64,000 bases of DNA from Bimuria novae-zelandiae CBS 107.79 (Eukaryota > Ascomycota > Dothideomycetes > Pleosporales > Didymosphaeriaceae), in the NCBI GenBank assembly GCA_010015655.1, contig ML976722.1:346144-410143 (forward strand), read 5' to 3'. The notes beneath the pieces were generated by a model. That model was not told where the DNA came from, searched no databases, and was given only the letters and a program-made list of their open reading frames with translations. Positions within the stretch are counted from its first letter, which is position 1, and every line of letters starts with the position of its first letter. The translations under genes were made by a program, and so were the position numbers. Below, piece after piece: positions 20,070-33,483 of this stretch.

Positions 20070-23000
20070 TTAGCTTAGGCTTATCCTTAAGCTGGAGACT
20101 ATCTATCGGTGATCTAATAGTATTATCCTTTATAGTTTAATTTCAAAAGCTTCTATTCTCTGCTCTAGCTCGAGCAGGTTAACCTCTACGTTTATAATCT
20201 TATTCTTAATTTCTGCAAGTCCTAATTTATTTAGAAAGTTACTCTACTTATTAGCTAGCAGGGCCTTCGTAAGCCTATCTACAACCATATCCTCTAAGCG
20301 TTAATAGTCTACCTTAATTATCTTTAATACGACCTCTTGTCTTAGCTAGTAATTATAGATATCTATATAACAGAGCTTGGTCTGCAGCTTAGCGATCTCT
20401 TTAGTAATAAGCTAGATTGTTTGCTAGTTATCGCAATTAATTATAATAAGGGAATTGCTAAGGTTGATCTTTAGCTCCTTTAGTAATCGTGAGATGAACA
20501 AAGCTTCTTTAGCCACTTATAAGAGAGCTAGTAATTCGGCCTCTATAGTTAATGTAGTAACTGTATCTTGCTTATTTGCTTTCCATGCAATTAAGCCACT
20601 AAATAACTTAATAATATATCCTTGTGAGCTCTTGCGGTTAAGCGTATTATTGGCGAAAGAAGCGTTACTTGCCACCTCTAAAGTATTTACACCCCTAAGC
20701 TAAAGACCTAGTAATCTGGTATCCGCAAGATAGAGGAGAACTTAGTTAGCAGTGGCTTGGTGCTCTTTACTTAGGTTTGATAGGAATCGTGAAAGTCAAG
20801 AGCTTGTAAAGGTAATATCTAGTTATGTAGTTACTATAGCATAGAGGATAGATCCTATCTTGCGCTAATATTAATTAACTTTAGCCTTACTGGCGAGCCC
20901 GGTTTAAAAAAGTAGTTTAACTACTACTATAGGTGTTTCGTGCTGTATCTTATGTTGCTTAATAAGGCGCGAGATCTTGTTAATGTATAAGGCCTATAAA
21001 AGCTAGATCTTTCTATTCAGGCGGTCTCTAATAACTTCAACTCCTAGAAACTATTATAGGTCGTTACTACTAGTAAGTGTAAATTTAGTACTTATTTTTA
21101 CTAGAGCAGCTTCAGCAGCTTGCTGTTATAACTTATTATAAGTAATAATAAGGTTATCTATATAGAAGAAGATAATAATGCCATTCTTAATAAGATAGCA
21201 TGGCTTGTAGGGTACTATTTTAAAACCTATATTACGAAGCGTTAATGTAAACTCTCTCTGCTAAAGTAGTGGAGATATGCGCAGTCCGTAGAGTGCTTTA
21301 TGTAGGTGGAGGACTATGCCTGCTCGCGAGTAGCTATAGGGCATTCTTATGTAGATTTCTCTATCTAGCTTTGCGTGGACAAAAGCGTTAGTAACGTCGT
21401 GTTAGATAAGCTCTAGGTTAAACTAAGCTATAATTGCTATAAGTATGTAAAATAATTATCTTACTAGTATTATAGCGTAGGTTTCTTGCGAAGTAAGGTG
21501 CTATTATTAGTTACCTCTTATAACTAGTCGTGCCTTGCACTTCTATAGTCGATGGTGTTTATTAAACTTATAGGTATATACCTATATATAGTCGAGGATT
21601 TGGTGGCCTGCTGTTTTTACTAGAGCAGCTACAACCTCACTCCAGGATTTCATTTCCTTATGGCTCTGTAGATAGGATCGCTCGGCTTCCTTCCACATAT
21701 TGTAGAGAGGGTGGTCCTTGAGCTTGTTTTAGCATGTGGGTGGCTCTGGTAGCACGCTCCGATGCGGCTTCTTGCCTGCTATAATTATACGTTAAAGCTA
21801 GGCCTTGTTAAGAACCTTACTATTATATTTGCCGGCGCTGCTAGCTTTAGTGCCTACTATAAAAGTAGTAATCTATAGGCTTGTTTGCAATTACACTGCT
21901 TGTACTTTATAAGGTGGTTTAGGTTATTTATCTCCTGTTATTAACTGGGCAAGGAGTGCAACTAGTAGTAGAGTTAATAGAGGCGTTAGGTATTTGTAGC
22001 TAAATTTCCTGCTTTGCCTATAGCCTAAGGTCTCCTCGTCCCCTTCTTTATATAATGTGTTAGTGATTGTTTCATCCTTATAAAAGGACTCCGTCTCTAG
22101 GTTTTACTAAGGTAAGGGAGGTAGCTCTACTAATCGCACCTAAGCTGCGATTTCTTCTAAGGTGCTATGTATAAGGTTATCTATTAGGTCTTTAGTCTTG
22201 CCTAAGAATACTAAGTCCTTATTAAAAATTACAACGCGGGTGCTGATAACCTTTATAAGTAATAAGATCTAGATTCTCTAAATATTAATTAATTAGTAGC
22301 TAACAAGGTAGCTAATCCATGCCTTAGGGTTAAGCCTTTAGAGCTTACTCTTGCCTCGTTTTATATCGTTAGTTATAGCAAAAGCTTTACAGCCATATGC
22401 TTTTAGGTAAGCTTAATTAGGTTTTCGTGGCTAGGTGACAAAGCCATTTTAAGAGGCTACTATCGTAAAGAACACTTCGTATGGTGATCGCTAGCAATTA
22501 TCGTAGTTTAGAGTTTAATTATAAAGGTAGACGGCGGCTTAGGTAATTTTAGGCTATATTTACTAAGGTAGGTTAGAGTTAAGTTGCATCGCGCGCGCTT
22601 TCTCCTTAATAACACCCCTTAAGTATTTAGCTCCTCTATTTTATGCTTAGGTATTAGGTGCTAAAGGCTCGATTCTAATGCCTTATGCCAAGCACCACCT
22701 TTCTACTTTAGCTTTAATAGAGAAGATTTCGTTGTCTAATTTAATAACCTTAACAGTGATGTTAAATTATACTTTTATAAATTATATAAAGCTATTAAGT
22801 AGCTTAATAATTAATCGTGCTGGGCGATTGTCTTTAAAGTAGAAGTCCCATATAAAGCTAGAGAATCGATCAGTGACTAGCATTTAACTTTTCTCTTTTG
22901 TAGAACTATCAGTTTTAAAATTATAGAAATTAATAGCTACCCTTTCGCCAGGGCCTTTTATTAGATCCCTTAGTTATCGGCGTATTTATCGCTTAAGTTT

Positions 23001-24880
23001 AGCTCTTCCACAGGCATCGCATTTGGCTATAGTAAGCTCTTTTATTCTTACCCCCTAAGATTGCTAAATAAGGTGTTTAAGGGCTTAAGGGCCTGGATAA
23101 CCTAGTCGTCTATGCCAGGTTAAGGCATCTGCCTTCTTTAGCCTTCTAGTGTGGGTGTTAGTTTTGTGCGCTATGTGGGCAGCTAGTACACTATTAACAA
23201 CCATGCAGCGTAATAGGGCGGATCTATACTTAAGCACCTATTGTCTATATAGCTCCTAAAGCTCTGCTAGCGTCATATTGTCTCTTCTCTTTAGAGTTGT
23301 AGGGTCTACTTTTATGTCCCACCAAAGGCCTTGCTTGCGGAGTAATCGGAACGACACTAGGTTGCAAAGTAGATCAGGACAATAGGCCACATTGTCTAGC
23401 TATATTATTCGGTTGCCACTTGCACTCTATATGTTAAGGTGGACGCTCCCATATCCTTTAATCCATACTTGTGTATTGCCAGCCTATATAAAGTCTCCAG
23501 GCGACGGTGGCCTATACGAGACAAAGCAATCGATATTATTAAAGATGTAGCAAGTTGTGCCTAAATCAAGGATAGCTAAGTATCGTAATAGGTACGTGTT
23601 TGGATCGGTATAAAAGGATGCTGCATTAAAGCTTGCTAGGATTTTAGTAATTTTTCGTCTATCTAGTTACTCATCGTTAGCCTTAGTGATTCGCGTTAGA
23701 GTAGGAGTGTGTAATAGTTTAATTCTTAGTATTTAAGATCTTAGTCTCTTAAGAGCTCTTAGGGCTTCTTGCAGCTCTAAGTCGTGCTCTAACCTAAATT
23801 AAATTAGCTTTGCTATAAAAGGCTTTAGCTTAAACTATTTAGGCTATTTCTCTAGGAATGCATAGAAGCAATCTCTTAGAGCATAACGCTAATTACAAGC
23901 AGGGCAGTATTTGCTACTAGCTACCACTAGCTTGTAATCGCTCGTAGCAGACTGCTTAGTTCTAGTACTAAGACTATTATTTCGTTATTTAAGGGGTCTT
24001 CCCCTTAGTTTAAATAATGCTGCTTTATCTATAAGAGAGGCGTCCCTCTCTATAGCCTAGGTGGATTCACCACCTTTAGCGAGAAATGACTCTGCAGCAG
24101 CAAAAGCGCCTTTTTATTTACCCTTATTTAAGTGCTAGAGATTTATATAGTCTTAGAAGAGTCTTATTATGCCTTCCCTAGAGACGGACGGGTCCTTTCT
24201 CTAGGTTGACTAAAAATTTATAACCTATTAAGAGGCAACATAATTAACTACCTTTATAAAGTTTTCTTTAACTACGCTTAGCTGCTAAAGCTCTCCTACC
24301 CCTTAGGTTTCTACTTTAGTGGCCGCGTAATCATACTTATTTAGCCATGTGTGCCAGGTAGCTACGCTTCTTATAGGCTTAATCGCCTCATAATATCGGG
24401 TCCTTGCCCGCATTTACTCATGCTCTAGGTCAACACTAACTCTGGCTATAAGATTACTAATCTATTGCTTAATTAATAGCTCTGGTAAACAGTAATTCTT
24501 TTGTAGGTGGGCTGAAACTGTTAATTATAGGTAAATAACTACCTTATTAATATTTGCCCTCTCCTCTTTGTATTCGCGATCGTTTATTTTATAGTCTTCT
24601 AGGAGTATCTTATAAATGTCGATATCGTCCTTATATGCCTTTGTGCCTTGCGTTAATAGTTGCGATAGGTGTATTAGCGGGGTGTTTAGGTTTGTAGTTA
24701 CATAAGCTTGTAATGCTTAGTAGAGGCCAATAGCAGGAGGCTTTGGCATAACAGGTTTTGTTTTCAAATTAATAGGTAAGTCTAGATTAATAATTTTCTA
24801 GATATTAATTAGTTAGGATAACTATAGCGTCTCTAAGGATAAATTGCGCCATTGCAACTGGTCGTATTAAGGTAGTAAGA
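20070..24880 (-). pseudogene. R2 Copia gag-pol pseudogene
   Basis: Read from 24880 down. An integrase zinc-finger half CDACGRAK and core are recognisable at about 23060-22450, with MLVTDRFS and LDNEIF-like catalytic regions. The RT active-site box reads FYIDNLII at about 21175-21145, with Asn where the second catalytic Asp belongs. RNase H-like sequence follows towards 20450. Dozens of TAA/TAG codons throughout. The plus-strand open stretch 20455-20703 is a shadow of this gene. Confidence 0.82.
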
Positions 24881-24888
24881 CTCTTAAT

Positions 24889-25086
24889 TATTAGATTTAA
24901 TAGTGTTCTGTCACTTTAAGCTAATGCAATAATAAGAATTAATAGTTATAATAATTAATTTATAATGTTCGTGTTCTGTCTGTTTGTATTCTGTTAGACT
25001 GCTACCGAAGTCTTCTTTTCTTGGCGTAGGATTACCCAGCCACCTTTACACTTTGAGTTTAGTGCAAAGTGCCATGTAATCGGACA
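24889..25086 (-). repeat. R2 5' LTR
   Basis: 198-bp partner of 19865-20062; it begins TATTAG where the partner has TGTCAG, consistent with RIP. Confidence 0.9.
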
Positions 25087-26158
25087 ATAGCACTAAGCAG
25101 ATTAAGAAGGAGGCCTTTTTACTAGCCTTTAAAGTAGCTTTTAAGAAAGTAATAATAAAGGCGAACATCTGCGCAGGCTTTAGGGGCGCTAAATTAGTCT
25201 TACACGACCTAGAGGTGGTGTTATTAAGACTTAATATAGTTCTTCGTACGCTAACTCCACCTAACGCAAAGGATACCCTATAGGAATTAAAAACACTAAG
25301 CAACCTCCGCGAGATAGAGGCTTAGTTAACACTAGTTCGTAAGCGTGTATAAAAGCACAGAGATTCACTAGTTTCTCCGCTTCTTAGAGCTATTAAGTAG
25401 CTTAATAAAGGTGTTGCATTAATAGGGCATAAAATAGTGTTAATATAATAGGAAATAGCAGGGCTTCGCAAGGCAGTAGAGATAGTAATAAAGGTAAAAA
25501 GTTAAAAGAGAAAGTATATTTAGGTAGCTAAAACACTTATAGTAAAAGAGGTAGTTAATTTAATGGCTAAAAAGGATAGTAGTGGGCAAAAGGAGGGTGA
25601 AGAGTCTGTAAAGAGGGTGCGTGGGTAGAGGCGCTGCGGACGTTACGGCGAAGCTGGCCATAACGCTCGCACCTACGCAGTAGAAATTATAGATACATCT
25701 AATAGTAATAAGTCTGAATAGTATTTCTATGTTCTGCGAATTATAGTAAATTATAGTGGTGTTGTAGGAGGCGCTTCGCAATAGACTGACTTTTAAAAAG
25801 TGGCCCGCTCGGTGGGGTTGGCCCGCTCGGTGGTGAACCACGTTAGTAGTTACCTTATAATAGATTTTATTAATTATTACGACTCCTACTATATTATCCT
25901 AGCTATATTACTACTTTACTTTACCTATACGCTTTAACTACTTAATATAATAATATTTAAGTCTCTTTTATTAGCCTACTTTAAGGCGCTTAGTAACTAT
26001 CTTTAAACTACTTAAGGGCTAATTCTTATTAATAAAAGTAACTTTTTTTTCTAGCAGGCCTAGGCCTCCTCTTTTAAAAATAATATAATTTTAAAGGCCT
26101 AAGAAGCTATAAGTATATAGTCTTAAATATTAAAGCGTGTACTTAAACGCTTTAACTA

Positions 26159-26317
26159 TGTAATGGGCTACGCCCAGTTGTTGCCTCGGATCCTTGACCC
26201 TCGGTTATGCGAACCCCAGATATATAAGTTCGACGCCCGAAGCTTAACTTCGGACTCTCTATCGAATTCATAAGTATTCTTTTGGCACCTTTGGCTCCTT
26301 GAGCACCCAGCCCCTTA
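26159..26317 (+). repeat. LTR-like fragment between T and W
   Basis: A GC-balanced island that starts TGTAATGGGC right after the last recognisable codons of T. It has a TATA-like AGATATATAAGTTCGAC near 26220 and may continue beyond W as GGCTCCGGGACAC at 38115. I could not find matching 5-bp duplications, so LTR status is tentative. Confidence 0.3.
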
Positions 26318-26938
26318 CAGCCGACTGGTTAAAAAGCCAAGCGGACTGGTGGGGTCCAAGCGCCCTTGTGCCAAGCAGTTGGCTTGGCCTAGTACCCTGC
26401 CGAGACAGTCAGTGCGCCGCGACACTAACGCGCTACCCCAACACCAGCACCATAGCCAGCAACATAAGGCTGTAGAGTTTTATATAAAAGCTTTTATCGC
26501 GAAATTTTCTAGAGTTAAGATTTTATAGAGCTATAGAAAATTACTAGCTAGTTAAATTATAAATATCTACTTAGTGTTTTAATTATTTAGCCACTACGCG
26601 ATGCTAGCGCTAATAGCGTAGATATTACTATATTAACGCGTATAGATGCTGGCGTAGGCTTCTTCCTCTTTATAATTATATAAGTAGCTTTTAAAGCATT
26701 CTAGCTTCCCTTTTTAGCAATTTTAAGACGTTTTTAAAGTTATTATTAAGCCTTACAAGCCTGTTAACGGAGGCGTTGCTTAGTAGCCTAATTAGCTTTC
26801 TCCTTAGCGCGCGTATTTCTAGCTGCCACACGCGCAACACGCTTCTCCTGTAGTAAATAAGCTTTAAGCTGCCTATTTGCTATCTAGATCTCTCTCTGCT
26901 CACTTTTCTAGAGTTGTACCGTGTCCGTGCGCGTAATG

Positions 26939-29017
26939 CCCGGATTCGCGTAATGCCCGCGCAGCACCAAACACCCTAACTTTAGCACGCGATAACTCCA
27001 CCAATATGGATCCGTATTAGGATGCGATTGATGAAATCGAATCGCGAGAGCCAGGAGAAGATTTTTCATATACAGAAGTGGCTACTAGGCGTGGACTTGA
27101 GCGATCTACGTTGGGCCGAAGGCATCGGGGAGTAACGCGCCCTCGACAGGTCAAGAACATCAACCAGCAGAAACTCACCCCACAGCAAGAGGAGGAGCTT
27201 GTTTAATATATCAAAAGACTCACAGAGAGACATATGCCTCCTACTAGAGAGATGATACAGAACTTCGCCTCTACAATAGCAAAGGAGCTAGTCAGCGAAA
27301 GCTGGATTACGCGCTTCATTAACCGACACAGCATTTATCTTATCTTATAATAGGTAGTTGGCATGGATAGCAATCGCCACAAAGCTAATTTAGTAGATAA
27401 ATATCGCCTCTTTTTCAACCTTCTGCACAGTAAGATGGATTAATATTATATAGATCCTCGTTATATCTATAATATGGATGAGAAAGGCTGCCTAATCAGT
27501 ATCGTTAGTAGATCAAAGAGGATATTTAGCAAACGAATGTGGGAGAAGAAGGAAGTTAGGGCATTACTCTAAGATGGCAATCGCGCATAGATTACGCTCC
27601 TGGCATGTATCTGCGCTGATGGATCAGCTCTGCCGCTAAGCCTCATCTATAAGGCTATCAACAAGGGCATCCAATCAAGCTGGGTAGAGGATATTAAGGC
27701 AGGATATCATGAAGTCTTTATTACCTCATCACCCTCTGGCTGGACGAACAATGATATCGGGCTTGCTTGGCTTAAGCAGGTGTTTAATCGCTGTATAAAA
27801 GAAAAGACTTAACGATTATATCAACTTTTAATTATAGATAGCCACGGATCTTATGTTACTATAGACTTTATTAACTACTATAATTAGAATAAGATTCTGC
27901 TTGCTATTCCGCTTCCTTATTTAACTTATACGCTTTAGCCACTTGACGTTACGATGTTTAAGCCTCTATTAATAGCCTACTTAGTAGAGCTATCAAGATA
28001 CCTTTATAGAAGCCAGGGCCTAGCTTTTATTACTAAAGACGACTTCTTCCCCCTATTCTAGAATGCGTGGAAGGCCTCCTTTAAGGAATTAACTATCCTC
28101 AGCTCTTTTAGAGCCACAGGCATATCGCCACCTGATCCTAATCTTATCCTTAATAGGTTCACCCAGGATCAAGAATTAGGCGATAACTCCTTATCAGGGC
28201 TCAGCGATCATGATTAGAGAAAGATGGATAGGCTTATACAATTAATAGTGAAGGATTAGGGTAGTTAAGATACAAAGAAGATTCGTCAATCGCTCCACCA
28301 CCTATCTATCTAAAATGAGCTACTTAAACATGAGATAGATAGGATTAAGCAGGCACTATCTACTAAGGAGAAGCGCAGAAAGAAGGGTAAGACTCTAAAT
28401 TTCTAATAGCGCTAGGAGTATTATAGTAAGGCTATCTTATAGTTACTAAGGAAGGTAAGGGAGGCACGTGTTCGTTAATCTATTAAGGAGCAGGAGGATA
28501 AGTAGTAGTAGCTTTAAAAAGTAGAAATAGTAAAGCTAAAGAAGGCAGCTAAGCTATACAAGGAGAAAATGCAGCAGGAAAAGCGTAATACGCGAGAGGC
28601 AGCTAAGAAGGCAAAGGAAAAGGAGAGAGCCAAAAAGGCAGCTCAGCGCGCTGCCCAAAAGTCTGCCCGCGATGCAGAAAAAGCTCTATAACTATCCTAA
28701 AAGGGTAAGAGAAAGGCCTCTCAGCCATCTCTATAGAGTAGAAAGCGTCAAAAACGTGTTGTTAGTGCTATAGATGTTGGGGAGGCCTTAGAGGGCGCAT
28801 CTACTGCCCCAACCAAATCTACACGCAGCGGTCGCGACATTAAGCTTCTAGATAGATTTAAATAGTGCAAATAAATTGTAGCTATTAACTTACTACTCTA
28901 CAAGAAAATCTCGTGATAATATTAATCGTGGGTGGCTCTATAGCCTTATTTCTAATAGAGCGTTTATGGTGTTGCGCGGGCATTACGCGAATCCGGGCAT
29001 TACGCGCACGGATACGG
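26939..29017 (+). mobile_element. Fot1-type transposon Y
   Basis: 2079 bp; ends CCGTGTCCGTGCGCGTAATG (left) and the inverse at 29017; TA at 26937-26938 and 29018-29019. The terminal repeat contains GCGTAATGCCCG twice in tandem. Inserted in the C-terminal part of X. Confidence 0.92.
27006..28865 (+). pseudogene. Transposase of Y (Fot1 family, DDE_1 plus CENP-B HTH)
   Basis: Exactly 620 codons in one frame from ATG 27006 to TAG 28863-28865, with no frameshift but about thirty in-frame TAG/TAA codons that fit CAG, CAA or TGG before RIP. Order: MDP start, SREPGEDFSYTEVA, HTH (RSTLGRRHRG), second HTH (QKLTPQQEEELV, ESWITRFINRH). The DDE core follows: YNMDEKGCLI, IDSHGSYVTIDFINYYN, TYTL.PLDVTMFKPLL. 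The C-terminus is a Lys/Ala-rich coil from about residue 500, then TRSGRDIKLLDRFK. It is the best reference copy of its family in the window. Confidence 0.9.
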
Positions 29018-30569
29018 TAGTTGTTGCTTTTTAGCCTTTTATTGGCTAAGAGAATCGCGCGCCCTCTGTACGCGGGCAGGTGACTAGAAAATAGATCCTC
29101 TATGCCACTTATCTGGCTGCTCAAAAGGTAGAGTCCTGCCCTTTGTTTAACGCCGTTTCTAGTTTGTGAGGGCTTCTCGTAGCCCCTAATTCTCATGCTC
29201 TAGGAGCTGCTTCTGTATAGAGATTAAGTGTATAGTGCGACTCAGCTTCTTGGCCTTATTACCTCCCCCTGTATTAACAATAACCTTTAAAAGCTAATTA
29301 ATTTTGCGCTAATTAAACGCGCTAAGTACTAAAGTAGAGCTTTTACGCAATTTTTATTCTAGAGACTTATTTCTATTAAATCGACTAAGGATTGGTGTAG
29401 GATCTGGCGGCGAGATACCTATACACTTAAAAGCTTTAGTAATTAATTACGGCGTAACTAACGTTGTCTAGGCCCTCTAGAATAGTGTAAAGAAGTCTCT
29501 TTTAGCGATTATTAATAGCCCCTAACTCCTATACAGGTATGCGGAGAGCTCGTCGGAGTAGGCGATAAAAAGAGACTTAAACACACAGACGTCTAGAGGC
29601 TGCAGCGTATAAGTAGCGTAAGGGGGAAATATCGCAAGGAGGATCTTTTTCTAATCACAATAGTTAATAAAATCTATAGTAACGTGAGATCTATGCCTAT
29701 TAAGGACTAAGAGTTGCTACTGCTATTAAGCCTTCTCCTTGGTACAGCGATTAAACACCTGTTTTAGCTATTAAAGCCCTACCTCGTTGTTTAACTATCT
29801 AAAGGTTGATGAGGTAATAAAGACTTTATAAGAATTAACGTTAATTTCCTTAACCTAGCTTGATTGTAGAGTCTCAGCGTTAGATCGATAGATTAGTGAT
29901 AGATTAATAGTAGATCTATTGGCGCATATACATGCGATGAGCGAGATCCACTCACGACTACTATCCTAGATAGATTGCCTCACTTGGCGACTCTTATATA
30001 TAGGCCTGTCGAAGATCCTTTTTGACCTGCCGGTGATGCCGAGTAGGAAGCCTTTTTCGTCTATATTATAGGTATGCTAAGGCTCTATGCCATACTTTAT
30101 AATTTTCTTATATAGAAGCTTAAAGTAGAGCCTATATCTTGCGCCTAAATTAGCGTTGTAGCGATTGCTATCTAGCCTAGTCGTTTATCGCGAGATTAGG
30201 GAGTTAGGGTAGCGCCTAATAAAGCGATTAACCTATTACATAAAGATATCCTTTTTAGCAATAATTAATATAAAGTTTTAGATTATCTAACGCGTAGGGG
30301 GTAGACCTTTCTAAGTAAGACGCTGTATATACTATAGGAGCTTAGATTCTTGTTATTAGTTAAGATTTTAGCGAGTCTATAGTAGCTATGTACGCGCCTG
30401 CATGGCGCCTCTATGCCGGCGCGTTAATATTAACCGCACAACACCAAATTCTTCTGCAATTTTTCTATATAAGAAAGTTTCTCCAGGTTCTCGTGAGTCG
30501 ATAGCGATGATTGCAGCCTCAATCGGATCCATATTGGTGGAGATGCGGCGCGTCAAAGTTGAGGTGCTA

Positions 30570-30849
30570 TGTCAGATTGGGAGGGTAATCTAATAAGATG
30601 AAAAGATGATAATTGATTAAGATGAATTAAGGTATGAATTGTGTGTCCTTTTCTCTAAGAGGTCTGGGACTTTGCCTTTTATCTTTAGGTTGCCTGCCTA
30701 GATATCCCTTGCTTTATTCCTTACTTCATCCTTGCTTCATTCCTTGCGTCATTCCTTGCCTGTTAAGCGAGGGCGGAATGCAAGGGCAGAATATACGGGC
30801 GTAAGTGCGCCAGCCTCCTTGTAGATGCAAAGGACCATGTAATTAGACA
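30570..30849 (-). repeat. R3 3' LTR
   Basis: 280 bp, TGTCAGATTGGGAGGG...AATTAGACA; contains a CATTCCTTGCGTCATTCC-type direct repeat near 30730-30760. Only transitions separate it from 37509-37788 by eye. Confidence 0.92.
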
Positions 30850-33483
30850 CACCCCCTTAGCTTAGGCCTATCCTTAAGCTAGACCTTTCGCATTTGTCTA
30901 TTATTCTAACTTAAAGACCTCTATCCTCTGTTGTAGATCCTGCAGGGTAACCTCTTAATTAGTAATCTTATCTAATATATCTTTAAGTCCTAGTTTACTT
31001 AGAAACTTGCTCTATTTGTTTATAGGTAGGGCCTTTGTAAGTCTATCTATGGCCATGTCCTCTAAGCGTTAATAGTCTACCTTAATTATTCGTAGTGCGA
31101 CCTCTTGTCTTAGCTAATAATTATAGATATCTATATAACGGAGCTTAGTCTGCAACTTGGCAATTTCTTTAGTAATAAGTTAAATTGTTTGCTAATTATT
31201 ATAATTAATTATAATAAGGGAGTCGCTAAGGTTGATTTTTAGCTCCTTTAGCAATCGGGATGTGAATAGTGCCTCCTTAGCCACTTGCGATAGTGCTAGT
31301 AATTTGGCTTTAGTTATTAATATAGTAACTGTATCTTGCTTGTTTGCTTTCTAGGCGATTAGGCTACTAAATAGCTTAATAATGTATCCTTGTAAGCTCT
31401 TACGGTTAAGTGTATTATCGGCAAAGAATGCGTCGCTTACTACTTCTAAAGTATCTGCACCCCTAAGCTAAAGACCTAGTAATCTAGTATTAGCAAGATA
31501 GAGGAGAACTTGGTTAGCAGCCGCTTAGTGCTCTTTACTTAGGTTAGACAGGAATCGTAATAATCAGGAACTTGCAAAAGCAATATCTAGCTAAGATATA
31601 ACTATAGTATAGAGAATTAATCTAACTTTACGCTAGTATTAATTAATCTTACCCTTACTAGCTAGTCCTGTCCTTAGAAGTAATTCGATTAAACCTATTA
31701 GGGTATTGTGGCGAATCTCATGGTGATTAATGAGGCGCGATATTTTATTAATATATAAAGCTTGTAAAAGCCAGATCTTTCTGCTCAAGCGGTCCCTAAT
31801 AATTTCAATTCCTAGAACCACTGCAGGTCTTTGCCACCCGTGAGTGTGAATTTAGTACCTATTATTACAAGAGCAGCTTCAGCAGCCTGCTTTTATAACT
31901 TATTATAGGTAATAATAAGGTTATCTATATAGAAGAAGATAATAATGCTATCCTTAATAAGGCAGCATAGCTCGTGGGGCACTGTTTTAAAGCCAATATT
32001 ATGGAGCGTTAATGTGAATTCTCTTTGCTAGAGTAGTGGAGATATGCGCAGTCCATACAGTGCTTTGTGTAGTTTAAGGACTGTGCCTGCTCGCGAGTAG
32101 CCACGAGGCATTCTTATGTAGATTTCTCTGTCTAGCTTTGCATGGATAAACGCGTTAGTAACGTCGTGTTAGATAAGCTCTAGGTTAAGCCAAGCTACAA
32201 TTACTATAAGCATGCGGAATAATCGTCCTATAAGTGTTACAGCGTAGGTTTCTTATAAGGTAAGGTGCCACTATTAATTGCCTCGCACTACTAGCCTTGC
32301 TTTGTATTTTTATAATTAATAGTGTTTGTTAAATTTGTAGGTATATACCCACATGCAGTTAAGGATTTAATAGCCTACCACTTTTACTAGAGCGGTTGCA
32401 ACCTTACTCTAGGACTTTATTTCCTTGTGGTTCTATAGATAGGAACGTTCTACTTCCTTCCACATATTATAGAGAGGGTGATCTTCGAGCTTGCTTTAGC
32501 ATGTGGGTAGCTCTAGAAGCACGCTTTAATATAGCTTCATGCCTAATATAATTATTTATTAAAGCTACGCCTTATTAAGAGTCTTGCCTTTATATTTGCC
32601 GCTACTACTGGCTTTAGTGCCTGCTATAAAGGCTGCGGCCTATAGGCTTGTTTGCCACTGCCCTGTTTGCACTCTTTAGGGTGGTATAGCTTAATCGCCT
32701 CCTGCCATTAATTATGCAAGGAGTGTCACTAGTAGTGGCGTTAAGGAAGGTGTTAGATATTCGCACCTAACTTTCCTACCTTACCTATACTTAGGAGCTT
32801 CTTTAACCTCTTCCTCTGGCGCTTTACTAATTGTCTTATTCTTAAAGAAGGACTTAGTGGCATGCTCTTATAAAGGTAAGGGAGGTAACTCTACTAATTG
32901 CACTTAGGCTACTATTTCTTCTAATATGCTATGCATAAGGTTTTCTATTAGGTCTTTAGTTTTGCCTAAGAATATAGTATCCTCGTCGAATATTACGTCG
33001 CGAGTACTAATTGTCTTTGCTAGAGAGGGAATCTATATTCTCTAGATATTTGTTAATTTATAGCCAATAAGGTAGCTAATCTGTGTCTTAGGGTTAAGCC
33101 TCTAAAGCCTGCTCTTGCCGCGTTTTATATTGTTAGTTATCGTAAAAGCTTTGCAGCTATATGCTTTTAGGTGAGCTTAATTAGGCTTCTTTAGTTAGGT
33201 AATAATGCCGTTCTAAAAAGCTACTGTCGTAAAGAACACTTTATATAGAGATTACTATTAATTAGCGTAGTTTGGCGTTTAATTGTATAAGTAGACTACG
33301 GCTCGGGTAATCTTAGGCTATATCTACTAAGGTAAGTTAGAGTTAAGTCGTATCGCGCGCGCTTTCTCCTTAATTACACCCCCTAAGCGTTTAGCTTCTC
33401 TATTTTATACTTAAGTATTAGGTGCTAAAGGCTTAATCTTAATGCCTTGCGCTAAGCACTACTTCTTAACGTTTACCTTAATA

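Larger units (their letters stand above)
19865..25086 (-). mobile_element. Copia retrotransposon R2
   Basis: 5222 bp between 198-bp LTRs (19865-20062 and 24889-25086). TSD ACAGC (19860-19864) versus ATAGC (25087-25091), one C-to-T change apart. The AGGGGGTG tract beside the left LTR gives minus orientation. Inserted in the DDE region of V. Organisation is that of Ty1/Copia, integrase before RT. Confidence 0.92.
16941..25843 (+). mobile_element. Pogo-like DNA transposon V (interrupted)
   Basis: Ends ACGTGGTTCACCACCGAGCG (left, 16941) and its inverse at 25843, with TA at 16939-16940 and 25844-25845. Each end has two tandem CACCGAGCGGGCCAA motifs. Plus-strand transposase pieces lie at about 17040-17336, 19168-19864 (TYNFDETGF near 19340, LLIIDSHESH near 19690, LLQPLDVGCFSPLK near 19790) and 25087-25690. 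They join across insertions U and R2. The last piece ends in a knuckle RRCGRYGEAGHNARTY, where the final Cys is Tyr (TGC to TAC type change). Many stops; dead. Inserted in relic T. Confidence 0.82.
8880..26158 (+). mobile_element. Fot1-type transposon relic T (heavily interrupted)
   Basis: The left terminal repeat at 8880 (CTGTGCCCGTGCGCGC, after TA) resembles that of Y at 26939. The decayed transposase runs on the plus strand from about 8990. Its YNMDKKGFLIGIL motif is near 9440. Gypsy (9661-16780) splits it and it resumes at 16781 with the SS.GW.NNEIGLSWLKQVF region. Element V (16941-25843) splits it again and it continues from 25846 with GSY..IDFINYY and a TLQPLD-like motif. It ends near 26158 at an LTR-like fragment; the right terminal repeat is missing. 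Confidence 0.75.
26580..30532 (-). pseudogene. Transposase of X (Fot1 family), split by Y
   Basis: Starts at ATG 30532 (MDPIEAAIIAIDSREPGETF, the usual Fot1 opening) and reads leftwards with many stops; YTLQPLDVCVFKSLFIAY lies near 29620-29570 and GISPPDP near 29410. Beyond insertion Y the basic C-terminal coil (KSEQREIQIANRQLKAYL, EKRVARVAARNTRAKEKA) appears at 26930-26750 and a SRSGR.IK-like end near 26600. Family length about 550-620 residues. Dead. Confidence 0.78.

Noticed and set aside
20455..20703. Plus-strand 82-codon frame in R2
   Set aside because: Antisense to the RT/RNase H region of Copia R2.
25560..25841. Minus-strand frame at the right end of V
   Set aside because: Opposite the zinc-knuckle end of the V transposase and into its terminal repeat.
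26159..26317. Complete solo LTR
   Set aside because: No matching target duplication; kept only as a tentative LTR-like fragment.
28885..29196. 103-codon minus-strand frame spanning the end of Y and part of X
   Set aside because: It crosses a transposon boundary (29017), so it cannot be an old gene.
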